From NCBI GenBank assembly GCA_963704825.1, contig CAVPHV010000024.1, positions 1 through 13,867 of the forward strand: a stretch of DNA of 13,867 nucleotides, written 5' to 3'. This document shows, in pieces, positions 1 to 6,012 of this stretch (position 1 is its first letter; each line of letters opens with the position of its first letter). The notes under the pieces are model-generated. The model was not told the origin of the DNA. It did not search any database and saw only the letters and a program-made list of their open reading frames with translations. The translations under genes were made by a program, and so were the position numbers. This DNA comes from CAVPHV01 sp963704825. GTDB taxonomy: Bacteria > Actinomycetota > Acidimicrobiia > Spongiisociales > UBA5794.

Positions 1-37
1 CCAAACCTGGCGCGTCTACCAGTTCCGCCACGCCCGC
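1..37 (-). tRNA. tRNA-Leu-like gene, 5' part only (cut by window edge)
   Basis: The minus strand reads GCGGGCG as acceptor strand, TG, then a leucine-type D arm (GCGGAACTGGTAGACGC), G26 and CCAGG as the 5' anticodon stem, ending in TTTGG at the window edge. The layout matches bacterial class II leucine tRNAs base for base in length. By that alignment anticodon positions 34-36 read TGG (normally Pro) where TAG would be expected. The long variable arm and 3' half lie outside the window, so identity and integrity cannot be confirmed. Confidence 0.75.
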
Positions 38-55
38 ATGAAGGGGGAGGGTAAT

Positions 56-122
56 GGCTCGGGACGCGCCAGTCGCCGGCGCGATGGCCGGCGGCTGTCT
101 TTGGGTGGGTCGCGTGGGAATT
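56..122. repeat. 67-bp direct repeat, copy 1 (duplicated tRNA-Lys 3' end plus flank)
   Basis: These 67 bases match 542-608 with two differences (84 A/G and 94 G/A). The last 17 bases (106-122) reproduce the 3' end of the tRNA-Lys gene on the minus strand, and identity stops at 123 inside what would be the T arm. Both copies hold the same hairpin (CAGTCGCCGGC, 6-nt loop, GCCGGCGRCTG). One difference lies in its loop and the other keeps a G-T pair, so the fold is conserved. This copy sits 18 bp from the 5' end of the tRNA-Leu-like gene. Confidence 0.8.
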
Positions 123-161
123 TAGCCTTATCCGCGCAAGGCAAGCGGCGCTCTACCGTGC

Positions 162-266
162 GCTTCGAGCAGTGCGTTGGTGAAGGCGCGGCGCAAGATC
201 ATGTTGGCGGCGGGTAGCGGGCGCCGAGGCCGAGTTGGACTCGGCGTTTGCGGTGAGGTCGATGAG
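162..266. repeat. Tandem ~104-bp repeat, unit A
   Basis: This unit is nearly identical to 304-406. The differences are a 2-base insertion around 222 and a T/C change at 248. It contains a perfect 7-bp hairpin GCCGAGT-TGG-ACTCGGC (229-245). The 2-bp indel throws the reading frames of the two units apart, so if this was ever coding it is now decayed. No protein family was recognised. Fragments such as LGLGPLPAANMILRRAFTNA on the minus strand look protein-like but do not continue in one frame. Confidence 0.85.
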
Positions 267-303
267 CCATCGGGCGACATTGAGTCGGGTTGGGCGGTGT
301 GGA

Positions 304-406
304 GCTTCGAGCAGTGCGTTGGTGAAGGCGCGGCGCAAGATCATGTTGGCGGCGGGTAGCGGGCCGAGGCCGAGTTGGACTCGGCGTCTGCGGTGAGGTC
401 GATGAG
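304..406. repeat. Tandem ~104-bp repeat, unit B
   Basis: This is the second unit, 38 bp after the first. It carries the same 7-bp hairpin at 369-385. On the minus strand the similarity continues weakly upstream: the ~20 bases beyond 406 resemble the bases between the units. The original repeat unit was therefore probably about 140 bp, and one flank has diverged. No open frame, integrase or transposase is visible in the 38-591 interval that holds both units. Confidence 0.85.
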
Positions 407-493
407 GTGTTGGACCACATTGGGTGATGGTGGACGACGCACCGGCATGTCGGTGTGGTCGCGCCATCACGTAGAAGAACCCCGCCGTGACCT

Positions 494-517
494 GGCGTCG
501 GGGCGGGACGCCTTTTT
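494..517 (+). terminator. Intrinsic terminator
   Basis: A perfect 6-bp stem GGCGTC / GACGCC with a 7-nt GC loop is followed directly by TTTTTCTT. On the other strand an overlapping stem (CCCGCC near 507-502 with GGCGGG at 486-481) is followed by GTTCTTC, so the site may also stop transcription leaving tRNA-Lys. No plus-strand gene precedes it here, so the transcript it served is unknown. Confidence 0.6.
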
Positions 518-541
518 CTTGGCTTCGGTCGTTTGCGGAGA

Positions 542-608
542 GGCTCGGGACGCGCCAGTCGCCGGCGCGGTGGCCGGCGACTGTCTTTGGGTGGGTCGCG
601 TGGGAATT
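542..608. repeat. 67-bp direct repeat, copy 2 (overlaps tRNA-Lys 3' end)
   Basis: This is the partner of 56-122, 486 bp away. Bases 592-608 are the 3' end of the intact tRNA-Lys gene and 542-591 are its downstream flank, including an 11-bp perfect hairpin (556-566 with 573-583, 6-nt loop). Repeats that include a tRNA 3' end are what site-specific integration at a tRNA leaves behind. A simple segmental duplication would look the same. Confidence 0.8.
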
Positions 609-664
609 GAACCCACAACCTTGGGCTTAAGAGGCCCCTGCTCTGCCAATTGAGCTAGCGACCC
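592..664 (-). tRNA. tRNA-Lys (anticodon CTT)
   Basis: The minus strand gives a full cloverleaf: acceptor GGGTCGC / GCGACCC, D arm GCTC-loop-GAGC, anticodon loop CTCTTAA with CTT at 34-36, T arm GTGGG-TTCAATT-CCCAC and discriminator A. CCA is not encoded. The closing base pair of the anticodon stem (G27-A43) is mismatched; the other stems pair well. Its 3' end is duplicated at 106-122. Confidence 0.95.
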
Positions 665-691
665 GGCTTGGACGTTAGCAGCGTGCTGCGG

Positions 692-1405
692 TCAATCGGG
701 CGAGACCTGAGCCACAAGCGCGTCGATCCAAGACATGGTCCGATGGAATGCGTCCGTGCCCTGCCTCATGCGCACCTGGCAGACTCCGTGGGCAAGATGG
801 TTCTTGCGATGACCGGTGCCGTCGGGCTTGATGAAGGTCTTGTAGAACTCGGCGTCGGTGCCGAGACCGCTCGCCGTGGCCCAGAAGCGACGTGCCGAAG
901 GTTCGTCGTTGTCGGCATGGAGGTTGAGCTTGAGCACGAAGCAGGCCGCCGGGTCGTGATACCGGCGTGTCCAGTGGATGAAGAGCCGGCAGGCCCGCGG
1001 ATCAGAGTTGGCCAGTGCCAGCCCGTTGCTGGTCTTCGATCCCTCGCCCCAATACAGCATCGTCCCTGCAACCCAGAGCGGGTCGGAGACGAGCGCCGTA
1101 ACCTCGTCCGCAGCCTCGCGGCGGATGCGCTCGATCTCGGTGCGCCGTTTGCGCTGGGTGTCGCGCGGCACTCCCACCTGGCAACCGGTCCGGTCCTTGA
1201 TCGCAGCCGCCTGGTCGGCCGACAGCCGAATCTCTCGACACCAGTTCGACAGCGTGCCTTTCGGGACCGGTACCAACTCGATGATCTCGCCGTAGCTCCA
1301 CCCGAGGCGGCGCAGGGCACGACCCAACTCGGCCCGCTCCCAGCGGGTGAGATCCTCCCATCCGGCTGCCTGCGCCAGCAGCGTCGCCGGGGGTGCTGGT
1401 TTCAC
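692..1405 (-). CDS. HTH protein with possible LAGLIDADG-like C-terminal domain
   Basis: This is a 237-residue protein from a GTG start at 1405. Residues 21-60 form a helix-turn-helix (RWERAELGRALRRLGWSYGE, then VPKGTLSNWCREI), a site that would bind DNA. A basic segment (82-98) leads to a second domain starting GTMLYWGEGSK at 114-124. That domain runs through ALANSDPRACRLFIHW to about residue 230. It resembles actinobacterial hypothetical proteins that I associate, from memory, with a LAGLIDADG/WhiA-like fold; that link is inference. The frame stays open to a TTG at 1483, but that start would run across the divergent ECF promoter at 1442-1467, so the shorter form is preferred. The GTG has only a G run before it. 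It may be a regulator or an inactive homing-endonuclease relative. Confidence 0.75.
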   Translation of the reverse strand: MKPAPPATLLAQAAGWEDLTRWERAELGRALRRLGWSYGEIIELVPVPKGTLSNWCREIRLSADQAAAIKDRTGCQVGVPRDTQRKRRTEIERIRREAADEVTALVSDPLWVAGTMLYWGEGSKTSNGLALANSDPRACRLFIHWTRRYHDPAACFVLKLNLHADNDEPSARRFWATASGLGTDAEFYKTFIKPDGTGHRKNHLAHGVCQVRMRQGTDAFHRTMSWIDALVAQVSPD

Positions 1406-1410
1406 CCCCG
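1388..1410. promoter_or_regulatory. Palindrome CGGGGGTG-N7-CACCCCCG, possible operator
   Basis: An 8-bp perfect inverted repeat (1388-1395 and 1403-1410, spacer CTGGTTT) overlaps the chosen start of the minus-strand HTH gene. The same word returns as CGGGGGTGAA at 1469-1478, which is the exact 10-bp reverse complement of TTCACCCCCG at 1401-1410. The third copy lies right after the ECF-type promoter. Three copies in the intergenic space fit a shared operator, but some of this sequence may be coding if the HTH protein starts farther upstream. Confidence 0.4.
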
Positions 1411-1441
1411 CAACGTATCTCACAACAACGACAAGAAACCG

Positions 1442-1467
1442 GGAACGCCGCGGCCGACTTGTGCGTC
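1442..1467 (+). promoter_or_regulatory. ECF-type promoter (GGAAC-N17-CGTC)
   Basis: GGAAC at 1442-1446 and CGTC at 1464-1467 are 17 bp apart, the classic -35/-10 layout for ECF sigma factors. Transcription would begin near 1474, upstream of every plausible sigma-factor start. Many ECF operons are autoregulated, so this is probably the operon's own promoter; this is inferred from sequence only. Confidence 0.6.
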
Positions 1468-1529
1468 TCGGGGGTGAATGCAAGATAGGGGAGCCAACCG
1501 CCGTGCTGACAATGAGGAACGCCCCGCCG

Positions 1530-2018
1530 ATGGTCGATGAAACGATCCGCCCGCTGCGGCAGAAGTCCTTTGACGACTACTTCCGGGTGCAGCGTGATCG
1601 CGTCTATCAAGCGATTGCCCTCACCATTGGCGATCGTGATCTCGCCGCCGAGGCGACCGACGAAGCCATGGTCCGCACCTACGAACGGTGGCGCCGGGTC
1701 CGCACCTACGACAACCCGCCGGGGTGGACCTATCGGGTCGCCCTCAACTTCGCCCGCTCTCGGATGCGGCGACGCAAGTACCAGTCGTCCGCAGCGGTCC
1801 CGGAGCAACCACACCAGGATGCCGAGGCGCTCGACCCGTCGTTGACCGCGGCGCTGGCGAGGCTCCCCATGGAGTATCGATCGGTCATCGTCCTGCGCTA
1901 CTTCCTCGACTGGAGCCAGGACGAGATCGCCGCCGCCCTCGAAATCCCGGTCGGCACCGTCAAGAGCCGCACGACACGGGGCCTCGACCGCCTCCGCTCC
2001 GGAAGGGGAGTGCACTGA
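1530..2018 (+). CDS. ECF-family RNA polymerase sigma factor
   Basis: This is a 162-residue protein with the two-domain ECF layout. Region 2 covers about residues 13-82 (SFDDYF..., DLAAEATDEAMVRTYERW, PPGWTYRVALNFARSRMRRR). Region 4 covers about 103-157, with the HTH DWSQDEIAAALEIPVGTVKSR that reads the -35 element. It redirects RNA polymerase to a stress-type regulon. The start is uncertain. ATG 1530 has GAGGA 10 nt upstream; GTG 1503 has GGGGAG 9 nt upstream and would add nine residues; ATG 1512 lies between with no good ribosome site. The stop overlaps the next gene's ATG (TGATG at 2016-2020), so the two are translationally coupled. It probably recognises the promoter at 1442-1467. Confidence 0.92.
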   Translation: MVDETIRPLRQKSFDDYFRVQRDRVYQAIALTIGDRDLAAEATDEAMVRTYERWRRVRTYDNPPGWTYRVALNFARSRMRRRKYQSSAAVPEQPHQDAEALDPSLTAALARLPMEYRSVIVLRYFLDWSQDEIAAALEIPVGTVKSRTTRGLDRLRSGRGVH

Positions 2019-3328
2019 TGGACTTCGAACAAGACCTCCGTGACAGCCTCCAACGCAGCGCCGACACCCTCGGCACCGGTGACAGCTCAGTCGAGACCAT
2101 CCGGTCGAGAGGCCGCCGCCGCAAGGCATGGAAAGCCGCCGGCGGCGCGTTCGCCGTCGTGCTCGTGGTCGGCGTCGGTGCCCTCGGCCTCGCCGCGGTC
2201 CTCAACTCCGGGATCGAGGCTCCCGTCGCCGACTCCACGGCGGTGACCGAGACGATTCCGACCACGGTGCCCCCGCCGACCACGGTCGTGGCGCCGCCAA
2301 CGAGCGCGGCAACGGTGGCGTATCCGGTGCCATTCAGCATCGAGGCAGATCAGGAGTTCCTCTGGGTAGGGGTCGACGGAGCCGAACGCGTGGTCTACGA
2401 CGGCCGCTACCGCGCTATCGGGTCAGACGGGTCTGGCGGTCTCGTGTTCCAGGTCCAAGTCTCGGTCGAAGATGAGAACCGCAACCGAGCTGCCATCTTC
2501 CGGGTTGCGCCGGGGACCACGGAACCGGTGGTGATCGTTGCCCAGGAACCCGGCCACCTCATCACCATGCTCGGCGTCGAGGATGTGGACGGGTCACCAA
2601 CCCTGCTCTACACCGATCGCTCCGGGATGGAATCCCCCGAAACCGCCCGCAGCGTGCTGGTCGCTTACGACCTTGTCTCCGGTGCCGGTCGTGAGCTTTC
2701 CGTCGTCGGCGGTTGGGAATCCGGGATTGTGTCGATCTCCTACGGCGGTGGACTGTATGTCATGGAGGCGACCGCCGAGTCCGAGAGCTGGTTTCGCTAC
2801 CTCGATCGCGCTGGCAACGAAGTCGAACCCGCCGGCGACCCGCACCCAGGGTGTGAACTGTGGATTGGTTGCCCGCGGGGGCCGGTGATGACCGATGACG
2901 GTCGGGTGGTGTTCCATCAATCGCAGTTCTTTGACGTCGACGGCAATCAAATCGACCTCCCGCAGACCGGCGTGGTCGTGCTCAACGACCTTGGTCTCTT
3001 CCACTACGACCCGGAGGAAACGCTCATCGCCGCGACCGGTGAGTTCACCGAGGTGGTCGCCATCGTTGCTGCCGACCTGAGTTCCGGCGAGGAGGTCGTG
3101 CTCAGGAGCGCAGAGTTGGATCGGCAGCCCGGGGAAGATGGCCCCGCCTTCCTTGTGATCGACGTGCAGGGCGAGTACGTGATCGTTTCGGATCGCAAAG
3201 AGAAAGGCGGAACCCCGCCGATCGTTGTCAGCGGAGCGGACGACTGGTACGCAAAGACGGCCGGAGTGGGGCGCTTCCCTCTGGCGCCGTTCGACCTCCC
3301 GGGCGTAATCAATGCGCCCTTTGAATAG
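2018..3328 (+). CDS. Membrane-anchored anti-sigma-like protein with large extracytoplasmic domain
   Basis: This is a 436-residue protein whose ATG overlaps the sigma gene's stop. Residues 1-36 are a short cytoplasmic segment (MDFEQDLRDSLQRSADTL, then basic RSRGRRRK), and 40-62 form one membrane helix. A Thr/Pro/Val-rich linker follows at about 69-100 (TETIPTTVPPPTTVV), then about 330 residues outside the membrane. That outer part has repeated beta-rich blocks ending in short loops (EFLWVGVDG, GGLVFQVQ, GGLYVMEA, GRVVFHQS), which suggests a beta-propeller. The coupling to an ECF sigma factor and the topology fit a transmembrane anti-sigma factor that senses the envelope. The N-terminal part lacks an obvious zinc-binding HxxxCxxC motif, so the sigma-binding region would be unusually short. 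The gene ends 15 bp before the convergent tRNA-Pro. Confidence 0.85.
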   Translation: MDFEQDLRDSLQRSADTLGTGDSSVETIRSRGRRRKAWKAAGGAFAVVLVVGVGALGLAAVLNSGIEAPVADSTAVTETIPTTVPPPTTVVAPPTSAATVAYPVPFSIEADQEFLWVGVDGAERVVYDGRYRAIGSDGSGGLVFQVQVSVEDENRNRAAIFRVAPGTTEPVVIVAQEPGHLITMLGVEDVDGSPTLLYTDRSGMESPETARSVLVAYDLVSGAGRELSVVGGWESGIVSISYGGGLYVMEATAESESWFRYLDRAGNEVEPAGDPHPGCELWIGCPRGPVMTDDGRVVFHQSQFFDVDGNQIDLPQTGVVVLNDLGLFHYDPEETLIAATGEFTEVVAIVAADLSSGEEVVLRSAELDRQPGEDGPAFLVIDVQGEYVIVSDRKEKGGTPPIVVSGADDWYAKTAGVGRFPLAPFDLPGVINAPFE

Positions 3329-3343
3329 AAGGCGAAGAACCGG

Positions 3344-3420
3344 TGGTCGGGCTGGTCGGATTTGAACCGACGGCCTCTTGCTCCCAAAGCAAGCGCGCTG
3401 CCAAACTGCGCCACAGCCCG
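3344..3420 (-). tRNA. tRNA-Pro (anticodon TGG)
   Basis: The minus strand reads CGGGCTG / CAGCCCG acceptor, D arm GCGC-loop-GCGC, anticodon stem CTTGC / GCAAG with loop TTTGGGA (TGG), T arm GTCGG-TTCAAAT-CCGAC, discriminator A and an encoded CCA. It converges on the anti-sigma gene. Confidence 0.97.
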
Positions 3421-3554
3421 GTATCCGAGCAGATTACTCGCTTCTGCGGCGTGCGATAGCGCGAAGCACCCTGAACCAGCGGCGAAAGCTCGTGTCCGGC
3501 GGACCAAACGCCCGTCCCCGCATCTCCGACCTCTGACTAACCTACAGGCCGCTC

Positions 3555-3625
<71 letters not shown>

Positions 3626-3628
3626 CCG

Positions 3629-3646
3629 GTCCCGGAATGGGGACCC
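3629..3646. other. Spacer hairpin between tRNA-Gly and tRNA-Arg
   Basis: GGTCCC and GGGACC form a perfect 6-bp stem around GGAATG in the 22-bp gap between the two tRNAs. It may be a processing structure in a shared precursor; function is not shown. Confidence 0.4.
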
Positions 3647-3647
3647 T

Positions 3648-3720
3648 GCCCCCGTAGCTCAGTGGACAGAGCAGGAGCCTTCTAAGCTCTTGGCCGAGGG
3701 TTCGAATCCTTCCGGGGGCG
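3648..3720 (+). tRNA. tRNA-Arg (anticodon TCT)
   Basis: Acceptor GCCCCCG / CGGGGGC, D arm GCTC-loop-GAGC, anticodon stem GGAGC / GCTCT with loop CTTCTAA (TCT), T arm GAGGG-TTCGAAT-CCTTC with one G-T pair, discriminator G. CCA is not encoded. Confidence 0.97.
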
Positions 3721-3776
3721 CGCGGGATGTCATCGCCCGGCGATATGATCCCGGGGATATCATCTCCGCATACATG

Positions 3777-3854
3777 GTGGCCGTAGCTCAGCTTGGTTAG
3801 AGCGCCTGGTTGTGGTCCAGGAGGCCGCGGGTTCAAATCCCGTCGGCCACCCCA
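3777..3854 (+). tRNA. tRNA-His (anticodon GTG)
   Basis: Acceptor GTGGCCG / CGGCCAC, anticodon stem CCTGG / CCAGG with loop TTGTGGT (GTG), T arm GCGGG-TTCAAAT-CCCGT, discriminator C as expected for histidine, and an encoded CCA (3852-3854). The 56-bp gap before it holds imperfect repeats of GATATCATC-like words that can fold (3724-3765). Confidence 0.97.
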
Positions 3855-3861
3855 ACTTCGG

Positions 3862-3888
3862 CGCGGCGTTCCCGTCAGGGTCGCCGCG
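3862..3888 (+). terminator. Stem-loop after tRNA-His, possible tRNA-operon terminator
   Basis: CGCGGCG (3862-3868) pairs with CGCCGCG (3882-3888), and CCC/GGG pair inside around GTCA. Only TT follows, so it is a weak intrinsic terminator or a structured leader of tig. Confidence 0.4.
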
Positions 3889-3936
3889 TTGAGGCATTCA
3901 TACCCATCGAAACTCGAAAGACAGCGAGGAATCCGC

Positions 3937-5361
3937 GTGCAGACTGAGGTCACCGAGTCCGGACCGTTCGAACGACTGATGACGCTCCACATCGACGAAT
4001 CCGAACTGGAGAGCGCCAAGTCCGCCGCCGCCCGCAAGCTCGCCGGTCAGATGAAGATCAAAGGGTTTCGCCCCGGCAGGGCGCCGCGCCAGGTTGTCGA
4101 GCGCATGGTCGGCGAGGAAACCCTCAGGCGCGAAGCCATCGACGAGGCGCTCCCCGAACTGGTCGGCGCCGCCATCTTGGAGACCGAGCTCGTTCCGGTG
4201 ACCCCGCCTCAGGTCGAAGACATCCGCGATGGGGAAGGTGGCGCCGTCGAAGTCGACGTCAAGCTCACGCTCTGGCCGGAGCTCGAGAGCGTTCCCGACT
4301 ACCGCGACCGGAAGATCACCATCGAGGTCCCCGAAGTCGAGGACGAAGAGGTCGAGGCCCAGATCGATCGGCTCCGCAACCAATACGCCGAACTCGAAGA
4401 TGTCGAACGTCCATCCGCCGAAGGCGACTTCGTGATGGTCAACATCACCGCTCTCGACAACGGCGCCGAGATCGAGGACGCCTCCGCCTCCGACCTGCTG
4501 TACGAGGTTGGCTCCCGCTCGTTCATCTCTGGCCTCGATGAGATCGTCGCCGGCGCCTCCGCCGGCGACATCCGGGAGGGCGAAGGAATGCTGCCGGAAG
4601 GCTTCGGAGACCACGGCGGGCAGGAGATCACGCTGCGGGTGCTCGTCAAGGGCGTGCGCGGCAAGAAGCTGCCCGAGGTGACGGACGAGTGGGTCTCCGA
4701 CGTCTCTGAGTTTGAGACCGTTGCCGAACTGACCGATCGGCTCACCGAGAACTTGCGCGGGATGAAACTCGGTGTCGCCGCCGATGCCTTCCGGGAGGGG
4801 CTGATGCAGGACCTCACCGAGGAGATGGACCTCGAGGTCCCCGAAGCGCTCGTTCAAGCCGAGATGGAGTCCATGGTCCACAACATCCAGCACAGCCTCG
4901 AGCAGCAGGGCATCGATCTGGGGAACTTCCTACGCATCACCGGTCAAGACGAGCAAGCGTTTGTCGCCGACCTCAAGGTACGCGCCACCCAATCGCTCAA
5001 GACCCGGATCCTGCTCGAGGCCGTCGTTGCCGACGCCGAGCTCACCGTCGAGGACGACGAGATGGCCGAAGCGATCGCCTCGATTGCCGCCCAGAGCGAC
5101 GCGTCGGAAGACGACGTCCGCGAGGCCCTTGCCGAAGGTGGGCGGGAACAGGTACTCACCGGTGATATCCTGCGGAGCAAGGCGATCGAGCATGTGCTCG
5201 CACAGGCGAGCGCGATCGACGCCGAAGGCAACCCGGTCGACCTCAGTCCACCTCAGCCGGAGGCAGACGACGAGGAGGAAGAGAGCCAGGAGGATTCCGG
5301 GGAACAAGCCGACACTGAAGACGTTGATGACCGTGACGCCGACACCGGTGACGCCGAGTGA
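3937..5361 (+). CDS. tig: Trigger factor, ribosome-bound folding chaperone (peptidyl-prolyl isomerase)
   Basis: This is a 474-residue protein starting at GTG 3937, with GAGGA 6 nt upstream (3926-3930). The N-terminal ribosome-docking domain (about 1-115) carries the signature GFRPGR at 43-48. An FKBP-type isomerase domain follows at roughly 160-245 (GDFVMVNITALDNG, LLYEVGSRSFISGLDEIVAG). The C-terminal helical chaperone arms run to about 430. The last ~35 residues are a very acidic tail rich in Asp/Glu, common in actinobacterial trigger factors. Trigger factor binds nascent chains at the ribosome exit and helps them fold in the cytosol. clpP begins 31 bp downstream on the same strand, pairing folding with degradation. 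Upstream in-frame codons lie inside tRNA-His, which rules out the longer frame. Confidence 0.97.
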   Translation: MQTEVTESGPFERLMTLHIDESELESAKSAAARKLAGQMKIKGFRPGRAPRQVVERMVGEETLRREAIDEALPELVGAAILETELVPVTPPQVEDIRDGEGGAVEVDVKLTLWPELESVPDYRDRKITIEVPEVEDEEVEAQIDRLRNQYAELEDVERPSAEGDFVMVNITALDNGAEIEDASASDLLYEVGSRSFISGLDEIVAGASAGDIREGEGMLPEGFGDHGGQEITLRVLVKGVRGKKLPEVTDEWVSDVSEFETVAELTDRLTENLRGMKLGVAADAFREGLMQDLTEEMDLEVPEALVQAEMESMVHNIQHSLEQQGIDLGNFLRITGQDEQAFVADLKVRATQSLKTRILLEAVVADAELTVEDDEMAEAIASIAAQSDASEDDVREALAEGGREQVLTGDILRSKAIEHVLAQASAIDAEGNPVDLSPPQPEADDEEEESQEDSGEQADTEDVDDRDADTGDAE

Positions 5362-5392
5362 CGGCCACTGAAACCACAGCCAAGGAGACCGA

Positions 5393-6001
5393 ATGAGCTA
5401 CCTGGTCCCGACCGTCGTCGAACAGACCCCACGGGGCGAGCGCGCGTTCGACATCTACAGCCGCCTGCTCAAAGAGCGCATCATCTTCCTTGGAACCCCC
5501 ATCGACGATGGGGTCGCCAACCTCATCATGGCCCAGCTTCTCCACCTCGAAGGTGAGGATGCCGAGAAGGACATCAACCTCTACATCAACTCCCCGGGCG
5601 GTTCCACCACCTCACTGATGGCCATCTACGACACGATGGAGTTCGTCAAGCCGAACATCGCCACTTACTGCATGGGCCAGGCCGCCTCGGCCGCGGCGGT
5701 GTTGCTCGCGGCCGGTGAGCCCGGCAAGCGTTTTGCGCTGCCGCACTCGCGCATCATGATCCACCAGCCGCACATCTCTGGGCTCGAAGGCCAGGCATCC
5801 GACATCGAGATCCATGCCAGAGAGATCATGCGCATCAAGGTGGAGATCAACGAGTTGCTGGCGAGTCATGCCGGAAAATCCGTGGACGAAATCAAGGCTG
5901 ACACGGAACGCGACTTCTGGATGACCGCCGCCGAAGCGCTCAAGTACGGGTTGGTTGACGAAGTGCTCACAGGGCGTACCCTGGAAGCCGTAAGCGGGTA
6001 G
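5393..6001 (+). CDS. clpP: ATP-dependent Clp protease proteolytic subunit
   Basis: This is a 202-residue serine peptidase of family S14, starting at ATG 5393 with AAGGAG 5 nt upstream. The catalytic triad is visible: Ser99 in GQAAS, His124 in MIHQP and Asp174 in TERDFW. The oligomer-forming core motifs (ERAFDIYSRLLKERIIFLG, LYINSPGGS) are intact. The protein begins almost directly at the mature ClpP N terminus, so there is little or no propeptide. It forms the barrel that degrades proteins fed in by ClpX or other Clp ATPases. Only one clpP copy stands here, whereas many actinobacteria carry two clpP genes in tandem; a second copy could be elsewhere. The TAG stop is part of the ribosome site for clpX. 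Confidence 0.98.
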   Translation: MSYLVPTVVEQTPRGERAFDIYSRLLKERIIFLGTPIDDGVANLIMAQLLHLEGEDAEKDINLYINSPGGSTTSLMAIYDTMEFVKPNIATYCMGQAASAAAVLLAAGEPGKRFALPHSRIMIHQPHISGLEGQASDIEIHAREIMRIKVEINELLASHAGKSVDEIKADTERDFWMTAAEALKYGLVDEVLTGRTLEAVSG

Positions 6002-6012
6002 GAGACACCGAC

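Noticed and set aside
162..406. CRISPR array
   Set aside because: There are only two units, each over 100 bp, with no short regular repeats or spacers and no cas genes.
199..618. Minus-strand frame of 139 codons through tRNA-Lys and the repeats
   Set aside because: It crosses the tRNA gene and the frame-shifting repeat units, with a biased Arg/Pro/Thr composition.
1406..1483. Extension of the HTH protein to a TTG start at 1483
   Set aside because: The added 26 residues are Arg/Val-rich without similarity and would overlap the divergent ECF promoter. It remains possible but is less likely.
1002..2129. 375-codon minus-strand open frame across the sigma factor and the HTH gene
   Set aside because: It overlaps two well-supported genes in other frames, and the translated product is low-complexity Gly/Arg-rich sequence.
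3629..3646. DosR-like site between tRNA-Gly and tRNA-Arg
   Set aside because: The half-sites are in the opposite order (GGTCCC then GGGACC), and the position inside a tRNA spacer fits a simple hairpin.
3898..4893. 331-codon open frame opposite tig
   Set aside because: It is the antisense shadow of an intact trigger factor gene in GC-rich DNA; it has no family motif.
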